NCBI GenBank assembly: GCA_022616535.1
Contig: JAKEEM010000005.1
Coordinates: 1-36,765, forward strand
Source of the DNA: Chlorobiota bacterium
GTDB taxonomy: Bacteria; Bacteroidota; Ignavibacteria; Tepidaquicellales; OLB5
Direction of reading: 5' to 3'
Length of the DNA: 36,765 nt
The notes under the pieces were generated by a model. That model ran no database searches. It was not told the DNA's origin and worked only from the letters and a program-made list of their open reading frames with translations. Made by a program: the position numbers and the translations under genes. Shown piece by piece: positions 1-7,919 of the stretch. How positions within the stretch are numbered: the first letter of the stretch is position 1; each line of letters opens with the position of its first letter.

Positions 1-1
1 A

Positions 2-160
2 ACGCATCTGTCATCGCTTGAAAAAAGTAAATACATAAAAATAAATAAATCATTTATTGGCAAGAAACCGAACACTTCGTATTCGGTTACCGCCGCGGGA
101 AGGAAGGCGTTTAACGAACACCTTGACGCTTTGGAACAACTAATTAACCGCACAATCTAA
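2..160 (+). CDS. Winged-helix transcriptional regulator, 3' fragment
   Basis: An open frame enters from the left edge and stops at TAA 158-160, giving the last 53 residues of a protein. The fragment reads HLSSLEKSKYIKI, then KPNTSYSVTAAGRKAF, then a helix ending in LINRTI. This is the recognition-helix/wing pattern of the HTH_34 (MarR-like winged-helix) regulators, where the 'Y-x-V/L-T-x-x-G-R-x-A-F' wing is typical. The stop lies one base before the ATG of the membrane protein at 162, so the two are almost certainly co-transcribed. A regulator of this kind next to a DUF4173/DUF4153 membrane protein is, as I recall, a recurrent pair in Bacteroidota; this is established knowledge, not tested here. 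Ligand and targets are unknown. The N-terminal part lies outside the window. Confidence 0.8.
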   Translation, partial: THLSSLEKSKYIKINKSFIGKKPNTSYSVTAAGRKAFNEHLDALEQLINRTI

Positions 161-161
161 T

Positions 162-1727
162 ATGAACAGACAAAACATAACTTATCTATTTTTATTAATA
201 CTTCTTGCAATTTACAATTTCTTTTTCTGGCGGGAAAAGCTTGGTATTAACCTGCTTATTTTTCTTTTTCTTAGTTCATTTGCAGTTTTGATTTTAAATG
301 AAGAAAACTTGAAAAGCAGAAATGTTATAGTAAGCCTTCTTGCTTTTTTGTATGCTTCTGCAATGGTTTTAGTAATCAATTCGGATTTCAGCAAGTTTGC
401 TTCAATGACCGTATTTGCTGTCTTTGTTGGCTTTGCACATCAAAAGGAGCTAAAAACCGTTTTTAATGCTTTCTTCACAACTGCATCAAGCGTAATAATT
501 TTCCCTTACAATATAATTGAAGAGCTGAAGCAATCCTCGGGGAAATACAAGCCCGTAAGAGTTATTTTAAGATTTACAAAACTTGCGCTTATACCGGTTA
601 TATTCTTCACCGTGTTTTATTCGATATATGCTTATTCAAACCCCGTATTTAATTCATACTCCGTTACGTTTTGGGATACCATCGGGGAATATGTTTATGA
701 AGTGTTCAAAGATTATCCCCCTTTAAGGTTTATGTTTTTATTTCTTGGTTTAATATTAATAATGGGAATGCTGTATAACAGAAATATTAAAATCTTTGCA
801 GTTATTGATAAGAATTTTCTCGACACTTTAAGCAGGGATAAAATATTTAAAACTTACGGTGTTTTAAACCCTTCGGTTAAAAAAAACCTATTATATGATT
901 TATTTGGCTATAAGCATAAAATGAACACGCTTAAGTTTGAGTATAAAATGGGCGTTACATTTATTGTAATGATTAACCTGCTTTTGCTGATACTTAATAT
1001 TATCGATTTTCAGTTTACATGGCTTGGTTTTGACTCAAAAATGGTGGATAACCTTGCGTTTTACGTTCATAACGGCACATACCTGCTTATTTTCAGCATA
1101 CTGCTTTCAATGGCAATTTTGCTTTATTTTTTCCGCGGCAACCAGAATTTCTATAACGGCAGGATGCTATTAAAATTAGATGCGTATCTATGGATAATTC
1201 AGAATGCATTTATGGCTCTTTCAGTAGGATTAAGGAACCTGTACTATATAGATTACTACTACGCTTTATCATATAAACGAATCGGTGTAATGGTATACCT
1301 GCTTTTAACACTCATCGGACTTACCACAATGTTTATCAAAATTTACAGTAAACGAACTGTATATCATCTTTTAAAAGTAAACAGCACTGCCGCGCTTATA
1401 GTATTGCTCTTAATTTCCAGTTTTAGCTGGGATAAGCTTATTGCAGAATTCAACCTTTCTTATCCCGATAAGGATTCTATCGATGTTGAGTATTTGCTTC
1501 GGCTTTCTGATGACACTCTGCCGGTACTTGATAAACACCAAAATGTTTTGGACAAACAGTATTATAACAAAGGTTTCTTTTTCGGTGATCATGAGAACGG
1601 ACTGAAAATGTATCATCGCAAAGTAGAAAGCTATCTTTATCAGCAGAAAAATTATTCATGGCTTTCGTGGAATCTTGCTGATTACAATACACTGAAATAT
1701 TACAATTATGAGGAGGAAAGGAAATAG
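162..1727 (+). CDS. DUF4173/DUF4153-type multi-pass membrane protein
   Basis: This 521-residue protein has about ten hydrophobic segments, including residues near 5-30, 50-65, 130-155, 190-205, 265-285, 305-325, 345-360 and 370-390. A charged soluble tail follows from about residue 430. The central stretch LALIPVIFFTVFYSIYAYSNPVF matches the pattern I associate with the DUF4173 (PF13777) membrane proteins of Bacteroidota, whose function is not known. The ATG follows the regulator's stop by a single base, so the start is set by the gene junction and the two genes form one operon. The C-terminal tail is Tyr- and Asp-rich and ends in YNYEEERK. Likely inner-membrane location. The family name rests on pattern recall; the membrane topology is visible directly. 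Confidence 0.68.
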   Translation: MNRQNITYLFLLILLAIYNFFFWREKLGINLLIFLFLSSFAVLILNEENLKSRNVIVSLLAFLYASAMVLVINSDFSKFASMTVFAVFVGFAHQKELKTVFNAFFTTASSVIIFPYNIIEELKQSSGKYKPVRVILRFTKLALIPVIFFTVFYSIYAYSNPVFNSYSVTFWDTIGEYVYEVFKDYPPLRFMFLFLGLILIMGMLYNRNIKIFAVIDKNFLDTLSRDKIFKTYGVLNPSVKKNLLYDLFGYKHKMNTLKFEYKMGVTFIVMINLLLLILNIIDFQFTWLGFDSKMVDNLAFYVHNGTYLLIFSILLSMAILLYFFRGNQNFYNGRMLLKLDAYLWIIQNAFMALSVGLRNLYYIDYYYALSYKRIGVMVYLLLTLIGLTTMFIKIYSKRTVYHLLKVNSTAALIVLLLISSFSWDKLIAEFNLSYPDKDSIDVEYLLRLSDDTLPVLDKHQNVLDKQYYNKGFFFGDHENGLKMYHRKVESYLYQQKNYSWLSWNLADYNTLKYYNYEEERK

Positions 1728-1808
1728 ATAAATAATGTTGATTTGTTTGACGCCGGACAATTTAAAAATACGAAAGTGAAGCTATTTTAATAAATCCGAA
1801 TTAAATTC

Positions 1809-2543
1809 CTACAGTTTTGAATCAATAAAATACGGTAGCATTTTTCTCCACGAGGGCCAGTCATGAGGTATATCATGCCCCCATAAATCAAGCTGGTGGT
1901 TGATTTTCTTTTGGTTCAGTATAGAAGATAGATTTTTCGATGCTTCGGGATTTTCATAGCTGCCTTGTCCCGTTGTAATATAAATGTGCTTTTTGTCACG
2001 AATCAAATTGAGAACATTTTCATCACTTAGGTTTGAAAGGTAATCAACAGGGGAGTTGAAATAAACGTTATCATCATAATATCCTTTTGAGTAATCTTTT
2101 AAATCATAAGAGCCGCTCATAGCGATTGTGCCTGCAAACAAATCCGGTCTGCGGAAGAAAGTGTTTGCAGCGTGCAGAGCACCGAAGGATGCTCCGGTTG
2201 TTATTATCTGCACATTTTCTCCGCAAACTTGTCTAATAAACGGAACAACCTCGTTTGCAACGTATTCGTTGAACTGCCTGTGGCGCTCCGATTTATATTC
2301 AGGATGGCTCGTATCATTCAGCCAGCTTTCGCTGTTAATGCTGTTTATGGAAAATGCCCTTATTTTTCCGTTATTAATATAAGGAGCGATTGAATCGATT
2401 AAATAAAACCTTTCATACTCCAAAAAATCAGCAGCAGCGGTTGGAAACATTAATAGGGCATAGTTCCCGGCTGACCCGTAGACCGCAATTTCCATTTCTT
2501 TATTAAGGTTAGGGCTCCACCATTTGTGAATTTCTCTTTGCAT
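1809..2543 (-). CDS. Esterase-family alpha/beta hydrolase
   Basis: The 244-residue protein resembles the putative esterase family (PF00756, esterase D-like). A strand-turn region near residues 15-35 (YGSAGNYALLMFPTAAAD) leads to the nucleophile elbow ITTGASFGA around residues 110-118 (G-x-S-x-G). Near the C-terminus WGHDIPHDWPSWR supplies the likely catalytic His. An Asp within the preceding third would complete the triad. There is no signal peptide, so it is probably cytoplasmic. It is transcribed toward the DUF4173 gene (81-base convergent gap) and away from the VOC gene. The substrate cannot be read from sequence; esters, acyl thioesters or carbohydrate esters are all known for this family. 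The ATG start is the only one upstream of the conserved core. Confidence 0.85.
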   Translation of the reverse strand: MQREIHKWWSPNLNKEMEIAVYGSAGNYALLMFPTAAADFLEYERFYLIDSIAPYINNGKIRAFSINSINSESWLNDTSHPEYKSERHRQFNEYVANEVVPFIRQVCGENVQIITTGASFGALHAANTFFRRPDLFAGTIAMSGSYDLKDYSKGYYDDNVYFNSPVDYLSNLSDENVLNLIRDKKHIYITTGQGSYENPEASKNLSSILNQKKINHQLDLWGHDIPHDWPSWRKMLPYFIDSKL

Positions 2544-2705
2544 AAAACTGGTAAAAATTATTTAAATTGGGAAGTTCTGCAAAATTAATAATTTCTAGCT
2601 TGAGTTAAAAGTCACTTAACAATAATTTGTATAGGATAATTGGTATAGTTTTATCGAGAACTTATTTTTATAATTATATAAATCCTGTTAAAATCGGGCT
2701 GAATT

Positions 2706-3077
2706 ATGAAAAATACCATTTGCTGGTTTGAAATACCTGTCTATAATTTTGACCAGGCAGAGTCATTTTACAATCATATTTTCGGCATTGAGCTTCACAG
2801 AGGTGAATCAAACGGTTGTTTAATGGGTGTGTTTACCGGGGGCGATGATGAAGGGGTTCACGGAGCCATTGTTAAGGGGGAGGGTTATATTCCATGCGAC
2901 CACGGACCTTTAATTTACTTAAACGGCGGCTACGATTTAAATACTGTTCTTTCAAAGGTTGAGGAAGCCGGGGGGAGCATTATTTTGCAAAAAACTTTCG
3001 TAAGTGAATCTGTCGGCTATGTTGCAATGTTCTACGATACTGAGGGAAACAGAATCGGTTTATATTCGGGAAAATAG
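2706..3077 (+). CDS. VOC (glyoxalase/bleomycin-resistance) family protein
   Basis: A single-domain 123-residue vicinal-oxygen-chelate protein. The first beta-alpha-beta unit reads ICWFEIPVYNFDQAESFYNHIFG (residues 5-27). The second half has GGYDLNTVLSKVEEAGGSI and then the closing strand pattern VGYVAMFYDTEGNRIGLYS. The C-terminal 'D-x-E-G-N-x-I-G' is a hallmark of the short VOC proteins often annotated as glyoxalase-like. Such proteins generally work as dimers with a metal site, but the substrate is not predictable. Two short genes (DUF899, DinB-like) follow on the same strand with small gaps, suggesting one transcript of accessory or stress-type functions. It is divergent from the esterase gene, and the 162-base gap between them must hold both promoters. 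Confidence 0.86.
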   Translation: MKNTICWFEIPVYNFDQAESFYNHIFGIELHRGESNGCLMGVFTGGDDEGVHGAIVKGEGYIPCDHGPLIYLNGGYDLNTVLSKVEEAGGSIILQKTFVSESVGYVAMFYDTEGNRIGLYSGK

Positions 3078-3103
3078 TTTTTTAAAATATTTTTTAAATT
3101 ACA

Positions 3104-3709
3104 ATGGGTAAAAAAAATAAAAAACAGAAGAAAGCAAAAAACTCTTCGAACGGAAAACTTGAGAAGAAGTTAAGGAAGCTTGAAGAGGAAATCCAAAGTG
3201 CAAGAAGGAAAATGATAAAGCTTCATTCCAAGCAGGCGCGCATGGATGTTCAGGACTATGTTTTTAAAGATAAAAACGGCAATGATGTTAAACTTTCGGA
3301 GACGTTTGGCGATAAGGAAAATTTGGTTTTAATTCACAATATGGGGAAATTCTGCTCATACTGCACGCTTTGGGCCGATGGTTTCAATGGGGTAACTTAC
3401 TTCGTTGAAACCAAAGCCGCATTCGCTCTTGTCTCGCCTGATCCGCCCGATGTTCAGAAACAATTTGCCGAAGAACGAGGGTGGAAGTTTAATATGTATT
3501 CAGCTTACGATTCGACCTTTATTTCAGATATGGGTTACAAGACTGAGACCGGCTCATACTGGCCCGGTGTTTCAGTTTTCCATAAAGATGGGGACGGTAA
3601 CATAACAAGAGTTGCAAAGGATTATTTCGGGCCGGGTGATTTTTACTCGAGTCCCTGGCACTTCTTTGACCTTCTGCCTAAGAACGGGAAGGTAGAATCG
3701 GAGGATTAA
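3104..3709 (+). CDS. DUF899-type thioredoxin-like protein with basic N-terminus
   Basis: The 201-residue protein has a very Lys-rich, coiled-coil-prone N-terminus (residues 1-47, with repeated K/E heptad-like spacing). A DUF899 (thioredoxin-fold) domain follows from about residue 50. Visible family signs are VQDYVFKDKNGNDVKLSETFG, then LVLIHNMGKFCSYCTLWADG with a C84-x-x-C87 pair, and later YWPGVSVFHKDGDG and SSPWHFFDLLP. DUF899 proteins are uncharacterised predicted thiol-disulfide or peroxide-related proteins. The CxxC pair suggests redox activity here, which is inference. There is no signal peptide. It lies 26 bases after the VOC gene and its stop is 2 bases before the DinB-like start, so translation may be coupled. 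Confidence 0.82.
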   Translation: MGKKNKKQKKAKNSSNGKLEKKLRKLEEEIQSARRKMIKLHSKQARMDVQDYVFKDKNGNDVKLSETFGDKENLVLIHNMGKFCSYCTLWADGFNGVTYFVETKAAFALVSPDPPDVQKQFAEERGWKFNMYSAYDSTFISDMGYKTETGSYWPGVSVFHKDGDGNITRVAKDYFGPGDFYSSPWHFFDLLPKNGKVESED

Positions 3710-3711
3710 TT

Positions 3712-4266
3712 ATGACGGTCTTGCCTAAAGAGCTTGAACAGCTTGCTAGTGAGTTTCGTTCAATGAAAAAAATTGCGGGGGATTTTCTTACTAAGGTAAG
3801 GGAAAACGAGTTCAACAAAAGACCGCCTGATAACGGCTGGTCAATAGCTGAGTGTATCGACCATCTTATTGTGACAGGCGATGATTACTGCAATAAATTT
3901 GAGGAAGCATTGGCAATTCTTGAACAAAAAAATCGCAGATATACCAAAGAAATGAAATACAATTGGTTTGTGCGGAAGTTTATTACAAATGTCGAACCTC
4001 CTGTAAAGCGAAAGCTTAAAGCGCCCGCAAAATGGAGGCCTGCTACAAACATTGATAAAGCAAAAGCTACAGCTGCATATCTCCAGCTTCAGGACAGGTG
4101 GGTTGATTTGATTAACCAGTCCGCTGAGTGGGACACAACCAAAACCCGTCTTCTTTCACCCGCAGTTGACTGGATAAAATTTACCGCTTTTGAGATTCTC
4201 GGCGTTAACTCTGCGCATCAGAGACGCCATTTTGACCAGGCAAAAAGAGTAAAAAACAGTATATAA
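3712..4266 (+). CDS. DinB-superfamily protein (putative metal-dependent hydrolase/transferase)
   Basis: At 184 residues this fits the DinB/YfiT four-helix-bundle superfamily. NGWSIAECIDHLIVTGDDY near residues 41-59 contains the first metal-ligand His (about H51). The C-terminal NSAHQRRHFDQ supplies the H-x-x-x-H pair (about H169 and H173), giving the usual three-His nickel or zinc site. Family members include bacillithiol transferases and many proteins of unknown role. It is the third gene of the VOC-DUF899-DinB run and starts 2 bases after DUF899. No RNA-binding or membrane features are seen. Its substrate is unknown. Confidence 0.85.
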   Translation: MTVLPKELEQLASEFRSMKKIAGDFLTKVRENEFNKRPPDNGWSIAECIDHLIVTGDDYCNKFEEALAILEQKNRRYTKEMKYNWFVRKFITNVEPPVKRKLKAPAKWRPATNIDKAKATAAYLQLQDRWVDLINQSAEWDTTKTRLLSPAVDWIKFTAFEILGVNSAHQRRHFDQAKRVKNSI

Positions 4267-4274
4267 TTTTTATT

Positions 4275-4306
4275 TAAGGAGATTAAAAATTAAGGAGATT
4301 AAAAAT
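4275..4306 (+). promoter_or_regulatory. Tandemly duplicated ribosome-binding segment before HAAO
   Basis: The 16-base segment TAAGGAGATTAAAAAT occurs twice in direct, perfect tandem (4275-4290 and 4291-4306). Each copy carries AAGGAG. The second copy overlaps the ATG at 4305 and places its AAGGAG 7 bases before the start. The first copy lies too far upstream to serve this start directly. Confidence 0.9.
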
Positions 4307-4820
4307 GGCACTTTCATCATTTAACTTTAAAAAATGGATTGACGAAAACCGTCACCTGCTCAAACCCCCTGTAGGCAATAAATGTATGGTTGACGGCGAT
4401 TTAATTGTTATGGTGGTCGGCGGTCCAAACGCAAGGAAAGACTACCACTATGAAGACGGGGCTGAGTTCTTTTACCAGGTGGAAGGAGATATAGTTTTGA
4501 AGGTCATAGATGACGGAAAACCCAAGGACATTCACATTAAAGAGGGAGAAATGTTTTACCTTCCTCCGAACGTTCCGCATTCACCGCAGAGACCCGCCAA
4601 TACAATTGGACTGGTAATTGAAAGGAAAAGAGATGAAAAGGAATTTGACGGCTTCCAGTGGTACTGCGAAAATTGCGGCAACAAGCTCCATGAGAAATTT
4701 TTCAAGCTTGAAAATATTGTAACGCAGCTTCCGCCCATACTTCAGGAGTTTTATGATTCCAAAGAGCTTAGAACCTGCAAGAAATGCGGAACGGTAATGG
4801 AACCGCCTCAGAAGAAATGA
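4305..4820 (+). CDS. nbaC: 3-hydroxyanthranilate 3,4-dioxygenase
   Basis: This enzyme opens the ring of 3-hydroxyanthranilate with O2 to give 2-amino-3-carboxymuconate 6-semialdehyde. The 171 residues match the bacterial enzyme in length and layout. The cupin core has R44, H48 and E54 (ARKDYHYEDGAEFF), then H92 in PHSPQRP with R96, reproducing the His-Glu-His iron site and the two substrate-binding arginines. The C-terminal rubredoxin-like site C121/C124 (CENC) with C158/C161 (CKKC) is intact, as in bacterial and not animal enzymes. The gene is preceded by an unusual tandem duplication of its ribosome-binding segment. Its stop overlaps the ATG of the decarboxylase gene (ATGA), so product and next enzyme are translationally coupled. 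I am very confident of the function. Confidence 0.96.
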   Translation: MALSSFNFKKWIDENRHLLKPPVGNKCMVDGDLIVMVVGGPNARKDYHYEDGAEFFYQVEGDIVLKVIDDGKPKDIHIKEGEMFYLPPNVPHSPQRPANTIGLVIERKRDEKEFDGFQWYCENCGNKLHEKFFKLENIVTQLPPILQEFYDSKELRTCKKCGTVMEPPQKK

Positions 4821-5848
4821 AAATAGACGTTCACACTCACATACTGCCTGAAAACTGGCCGGATTTAAACAAAAAATATAATACCCAGGGGTTTGTAACA
4901 ATTGACCATAATAAACCCTGCTGTGCTAGGCTTATAATAGGCGATAAAGTTTTCAGGGAAATTAAGGACAATACATGGGACGAAAAAGTCAGGATTGAAG
5001 AGTGTGATAAACACGGCGTAAGCATTCAGGTTTTATCAACGGTTCCGGTGATGTTTAATTACTGGGCAAAGCCTGAGCAGACTTACGACCTTTCACGGTA
5101 TTTAAATGACCACATTACTGAGGTTGTAAAAAAAAATCCCGAACGATTCATCGGACTTGGCACGCTGCCAATGCAGGATGCAAAGCTTGCAATTAAGGAG
5201 CTTGAAAGATGCATTAATGAGCTTGGGCTGGCTGGAATTGAAATAGGTACCCACATACACGGTAAAAACCTTGATGATGAAGAAATTTTCGATATATTCC
5301 GCGCATGCGAGGAAATTGGTGCTGCAGTTTTCGTTCACCCGTGGGATATGCTTGGCAGAGACAGGATGGACAAGTACTGGCTTCCCTGGCTGGTAGGAAT
5401 GCCAGCAGAAACGTCTCTTGCAATTTGCTCAATGATTTTTGGCGGTGTTTTTGAACGGCTTAAAAAAATCAGAGTTTGCTTTGCGCACGGAGGAGGCTCG
5501 TTCCCGTTTTCAATCGGCAGAATTGAGCACGGCTTTAATGTCCGCCCGGACTTAGTTGCAACTAAGAATAATATTAATCCACGCAAGTATCTCGGCAGGT
5601 TTTACCTTGATTCACTTGTGCTGGATGAAATTGCACTCAAGTTCTTAATTGATTTAATCGGAGAAGACAGCATTGTAATGGGTTCGGATTATCCTTTCCC
5701 TTTGGGTGAGCATATACCGGGCAAGCTTATTGAATCAATGGCGGAGCTGAATAACGTGGTTAGGGAAAAGCTTTTGTGGAGAAACGCAGTGGAATTTTTG
5801 GGCGTTAACGAGCTTGTTGCTAAAATGTTTGGCGAGAAAACTTTATAG
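4817..5848 (+). CDS. 2-amino-3-carboxymuconate-6-semialdehyde decarboxylase (ACMSD)
   Basis: This zinc-dependent amidohydrolase-fold decarboxylase removes CO2 from the HAAO product. It steers carbon toward the glutaryl-CoA route and away from spontaneous quinolinate formation. The 343-residue protein begins MKIDVHTHILPENWPDL with the metal ligands H6 and H8. FVHPWDM supplies the next metal His, FAHGGGSFPF the catalytic-region His, and VMGSDYPFPLG the metal Asp. All are standard ACMSD motifs. I chose the ATG at 4817 and not the in-frame ATG at 4784. The shorter form begins exactly at the conserved N-terminus and overlaps the HAAO stop as ATGA, whereas the longer one would start inside HAAO. 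Length agrees with known ACMSD (about 330-340). Confidence 0.94.
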   Translation: MKIDVHTHILPENWPDLNKKYNTQGFVTIDHNKPCCARLIIGDKVFREIKDNTWDEKVRIEECDKHGVSIQVLSTVPVMFNYWAKPEQTYDLSRYLNDHITEVVKKNPERFIGLGTLPMQDAKLAIKELERCINELGLAGIEIGTHIHGKNLDDEEIFDIFRACEEIGAAVFVHPWDMLGRDRMDKYWLPWLVGMPAETSLAICSMIFGGVFERLKKIRVCFAHGGGSFPFSIGRIEHGFNVRPDLVATKNNINPRKYLGRFYLDSLVLDEIALKFLIDLIGEDSIVMGSDYPFPLGEHIPGKLIESMAELNNVVREKLLWRNAVEFLGVNELVAKMFGEKTL

Positions 5849-5894
5849 TTCAATTTTATTAATATCAAAAAAAAATCTTCCAATCTGAAAAATT

Positions 5895-5979
5895 ATGAAA
5901 AAACTTCTATTATTGTCCCTGATTTTTGTTCTTAACCTTTACACATATCCGGCGATACCGTTGCAACTTCGTCCGGTTT
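5895..5979 (+). other. Out-of-frame signal-peptide segment of the FKBP gene
   Basis: An ATG at 5895 opens a frame reading MKKLLLLSLIFVLNLYTY and ends at TGA 5979-5981. This is a textbook Sec signal peptide with nothing behind it. The FKBP frame, offset by one base, is open from 5936 and reads HISGDTVATSSGLKYIVLKK, the usual spacer and start of a mature FKBP. One extra base in the TTT run at 5938-5940 would fuse the two into a single exported protein. Either the gene is truly frameshifted or the assembly lost a base. Confidence 0.75.
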
Positions 5980-6655
5980 GAAATATATTGTTTTAAAAAA
6001 GGGGAGCGGTAAAAAAGCAAAGTCCGGCTATGCTGCAGAAGTACACTACACTGGCTGGCTTGCTGGCGGTAAAAAATTCGATTCATCACTTGACAGGAAC
6101 GAAACTTTTGAGTTTACTTTAGGAGAAAAGCAGGTAATAAAAGGGTGGGATGAAGGCATAGCTCTTATGAGAATTGGAGACAAATTCCGCCTGGTTATTC
6201 CGCCTGACTTGGCTTACGGTGAAAACGGTGCGGGCGAGATTATTCCGCCTAATGCCACATTAATTTTTGATGTCGAGCTGATTAGCGTTCATAAGCCCAA
6301 AAAACCAGTCGTTGATACCCTTCTTGCTTTGTATCTTGAAAAAGATATTAAAACAGTTATTGAAGCCTACTACAATTTGAAAGATGAATTCGAAGATAAG
6401 TATAATTTCAAAGAGAGCCAGCTTAATATACTTGGTTACAGAGTTATGGAGCTTGGCAAGGCAAAAGATGCAATAAAAATATTCAAGCTAAACGTTGAAG
6501 AGTTTCCCGATTCATATAATGTTTATGACTCTTTAGGCGAGGGATATTTTATGGACGGAAATATGAAGCTTGCTGAGAAATATTACAAAAAATCGCTGGA
6601 GTTATATCCAAATAATGACAATGCTAAGAAAATGCTCGAAAGGATAAAGCAATAG
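5978..6655 (+). CDS. FKBP-type peptidyl-prolyl isomerase with C-terminal TPR (5' frame break)
   Basis: The first ~100 residues form an FKBP domain: GYAAEVHYTGWLAGGKKFDSS, then VIKGWDEGIALMRIGDKFRL, then PPDLAYGENGAGEIIPPNATLIFDVELI. These include the usual aromatic and Asp pocket residues, so prolyl isomerase activity is expected. A TPR-like tail follows (about residues 125-225, with YDSLGEGYFMDGNMKLAEKYY). The only in-frame start nearby is TTG 5978, which falls inside the conserved SGLKYIV segment and is therefore unlikely to be the natural start. The upstream signal peptide lies in another frame (5895-5979), suggesting an exported protein broken by one base. It sits between ACMSD and kynU, although a role in kynurenine metabolism is not evident. 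If the break is real, the protein would lose export or expression. Confidence 0.8.
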   Translation: MKYIVLKKGSGKKAKSGYAAEVHYTGWLAGGKKFDSSLDRNETFEFTLGEKQVIKGWDEGIALMRIGDKFRLVIPPDLAYGENGAGEIIPPNATLIFDVELISVHKPKKPVVDTLLALYLEKDIKTVIEAYYNLKDEFEDKYNFKESQLNILGYRVMELGKAKDAIKIFKLNVEEFPDSYNVYDSLGEGYFMDGNMKLAEKYYKKSLELYPNNDNAKKMLERIKQ

Positions 6656-6662
6656 TTCCCAA

Positions 6663-7919
6663 ATGAATTTTAAGCCTGATAGAGATTATGCAAGTATTTT
6701 AGACTCACAGGACCCTTTAAAATCATACAGGGATAAATTTTACATTCCCCAAAAGCCAAATGGAGAAGAGGTAATTTACTTTGCAGGAAATTCTCTTGGC
6801 CTTCAGCCAAAATCGGTTGGAGCAAATGTTGAGCAGGAGCTTAAGGATTGGGGAACAATGGGCGTGGAGGGGCACATGCATGCCAAAAATCCGTGGCTGC
6901 CGTATCATGAGTTTTTAACCAAGGAGACTGCAAAACTCGTCGGCGCAAAACTGGAAGAAGTGGTTAACATGAACTCCCTTACCGTAAATCTTCATTTAAT
7001 GATGGTTTCGTTTTACAGACCGACTCCCCAGAGGCACAAAATATTAATCGAAGCAAACGCATTTCCGTCTGACCATTACGCAGTTCAGTCGCAGATTAAA
7101 TTTCACGGATACAATCCCGCAGAAGCTCTAATTGAAATGAAACCCCGCGAGGGTGAAGCAATAATCAGGACAGAAGATATTGAATCATTAATCAAAAAAG
7201 AAGGGGACTCTATTGCATTAATAATGTTTGCAGGGGTTAACTACTACACAGGACAGGCGTTTGATTTTGAAAGTATAACCAAAGCAGGGCATGAAAAATG
7301 GTGCGTAGTTGGGTTTGATTTAGCTCATGCTGCCGGGAATCTAATACTAAACCTGCACGATTGGGATGTTGATTTTGCCGTCTGGTGCAACTACAAATAT
7401 TTAAACGGGGGACCCGGAGCCATTGGCGGAGCGTTTGTTCACAAAAAGCATTTGCTTGATATGAACATACCTAAATTTTGGGGATGGTGGGGGCAAGATA
7501 AAGCAACACGGTTTTTAATGCGCCATAACTTTCAGCCAATTCCGACAGTTGAAAGCTGGCAGTTAAGCAATCCTCCAATTTTACAGCTTGCCGCTTTGAA
7601 AGCATCACTCGATATTTTTGATGAAGCGGGAATGGATGCGTTAAGGGGAAAAAGCGAAAAGCTTACAGGATATATGGAATATCTAATTGATGAAAAAAAT
7701 GACGGCAATATTGAGATTATTACTCCAAAAGGCGTGAAGCAAAGGGGTTGTCAGCTTTCGCTGAGAGCAAAGACAAACGGGAAATCAATTCATAAAAAGC
7801 TTAATCGTGCCGGAGTAGTTTGTGACTGGCGGGAGCCGGATGTAATTCGTGTGGCACCTGTACCAATGTATAATACCTTTACGGATGTTTGGAAGTTTGT
7901 GGAAAATCTTTTTAAATAA
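6663..7919 (+). CDS. kynU: Kynureninase
   Basis: This PLP enzyme cleaves kynurenine or 3-hydroxykynurenine to (3-hydroxy)anthranilate and alanine. The 418 residues are the normal size. Family signs are the N-terminal VIYFAGNSLGLQP (about residues 37-49), the PLP-contacting FDLAHAAGN (D219, H222), and WCNYKYLNGGPGA with the PLP-binding lysine at about K245. C-terminal RAGVVCDWREPDVIRVAPVPMYN contains the carboxylate-binding region. It starts 7 bases after the FKBP gene and its TAA overlaps the ATG of kmo by one base (TAATG), so the two are translationally coupled. The order kynU-kmo with HAAO and ACMSD upstream makes 3-hydroxykynurenine the natural substrate. That last point is inference from context. 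Confidence 0.96.
   Translation: MNFKPDRDYASILDSQDPLKSYRDKFYIPQKPNGEEVIYFAGNSLGLQPKSVGANVEQELKDWGTMGVEGHMHAKNPWLPYHEFLTKETAKLVGAKLEEVVNMNSLTVNLHLMMVSFYRPTPQRHKILIEANAFPSDHYAVQSQIKFHGYNPAEALIEMKPREGEAIIRTEDIESLIKKEGDSIALIMFAGVNYYTGQAFDFESITKAGHEKWCVVGFDLAHAAGNLILNLHDWDVDFAVWCNYKYLNGGPGAIGGAFVHKKHLLDMNIPKFWGWWGQDKATRFLMRHNFQPIPTVESWQLSNPPILQLAALKASLDIFDEAGMDALRGKSEKLTGYMEYLIDEKNDGNIEIITPKGVKQRGCQLSLRAKTNGKSIHKKLNRAGVVCDWREPDVIRVAPVPMYNTFTDVWKFVENLFK

Noticed and set aside
1728-1808. Terminator between the DUF4173 and esterase genes
   Set aside because: No clear inverted repeat with a T-run could be found in this convergent gap.
4784-4816. Earlier ATG for ACMSD at 4784
   Set aside because: It lies inside HAAO and adds residues unlike any ACMSD; the ATGA overlap at 4817 fits the family start.
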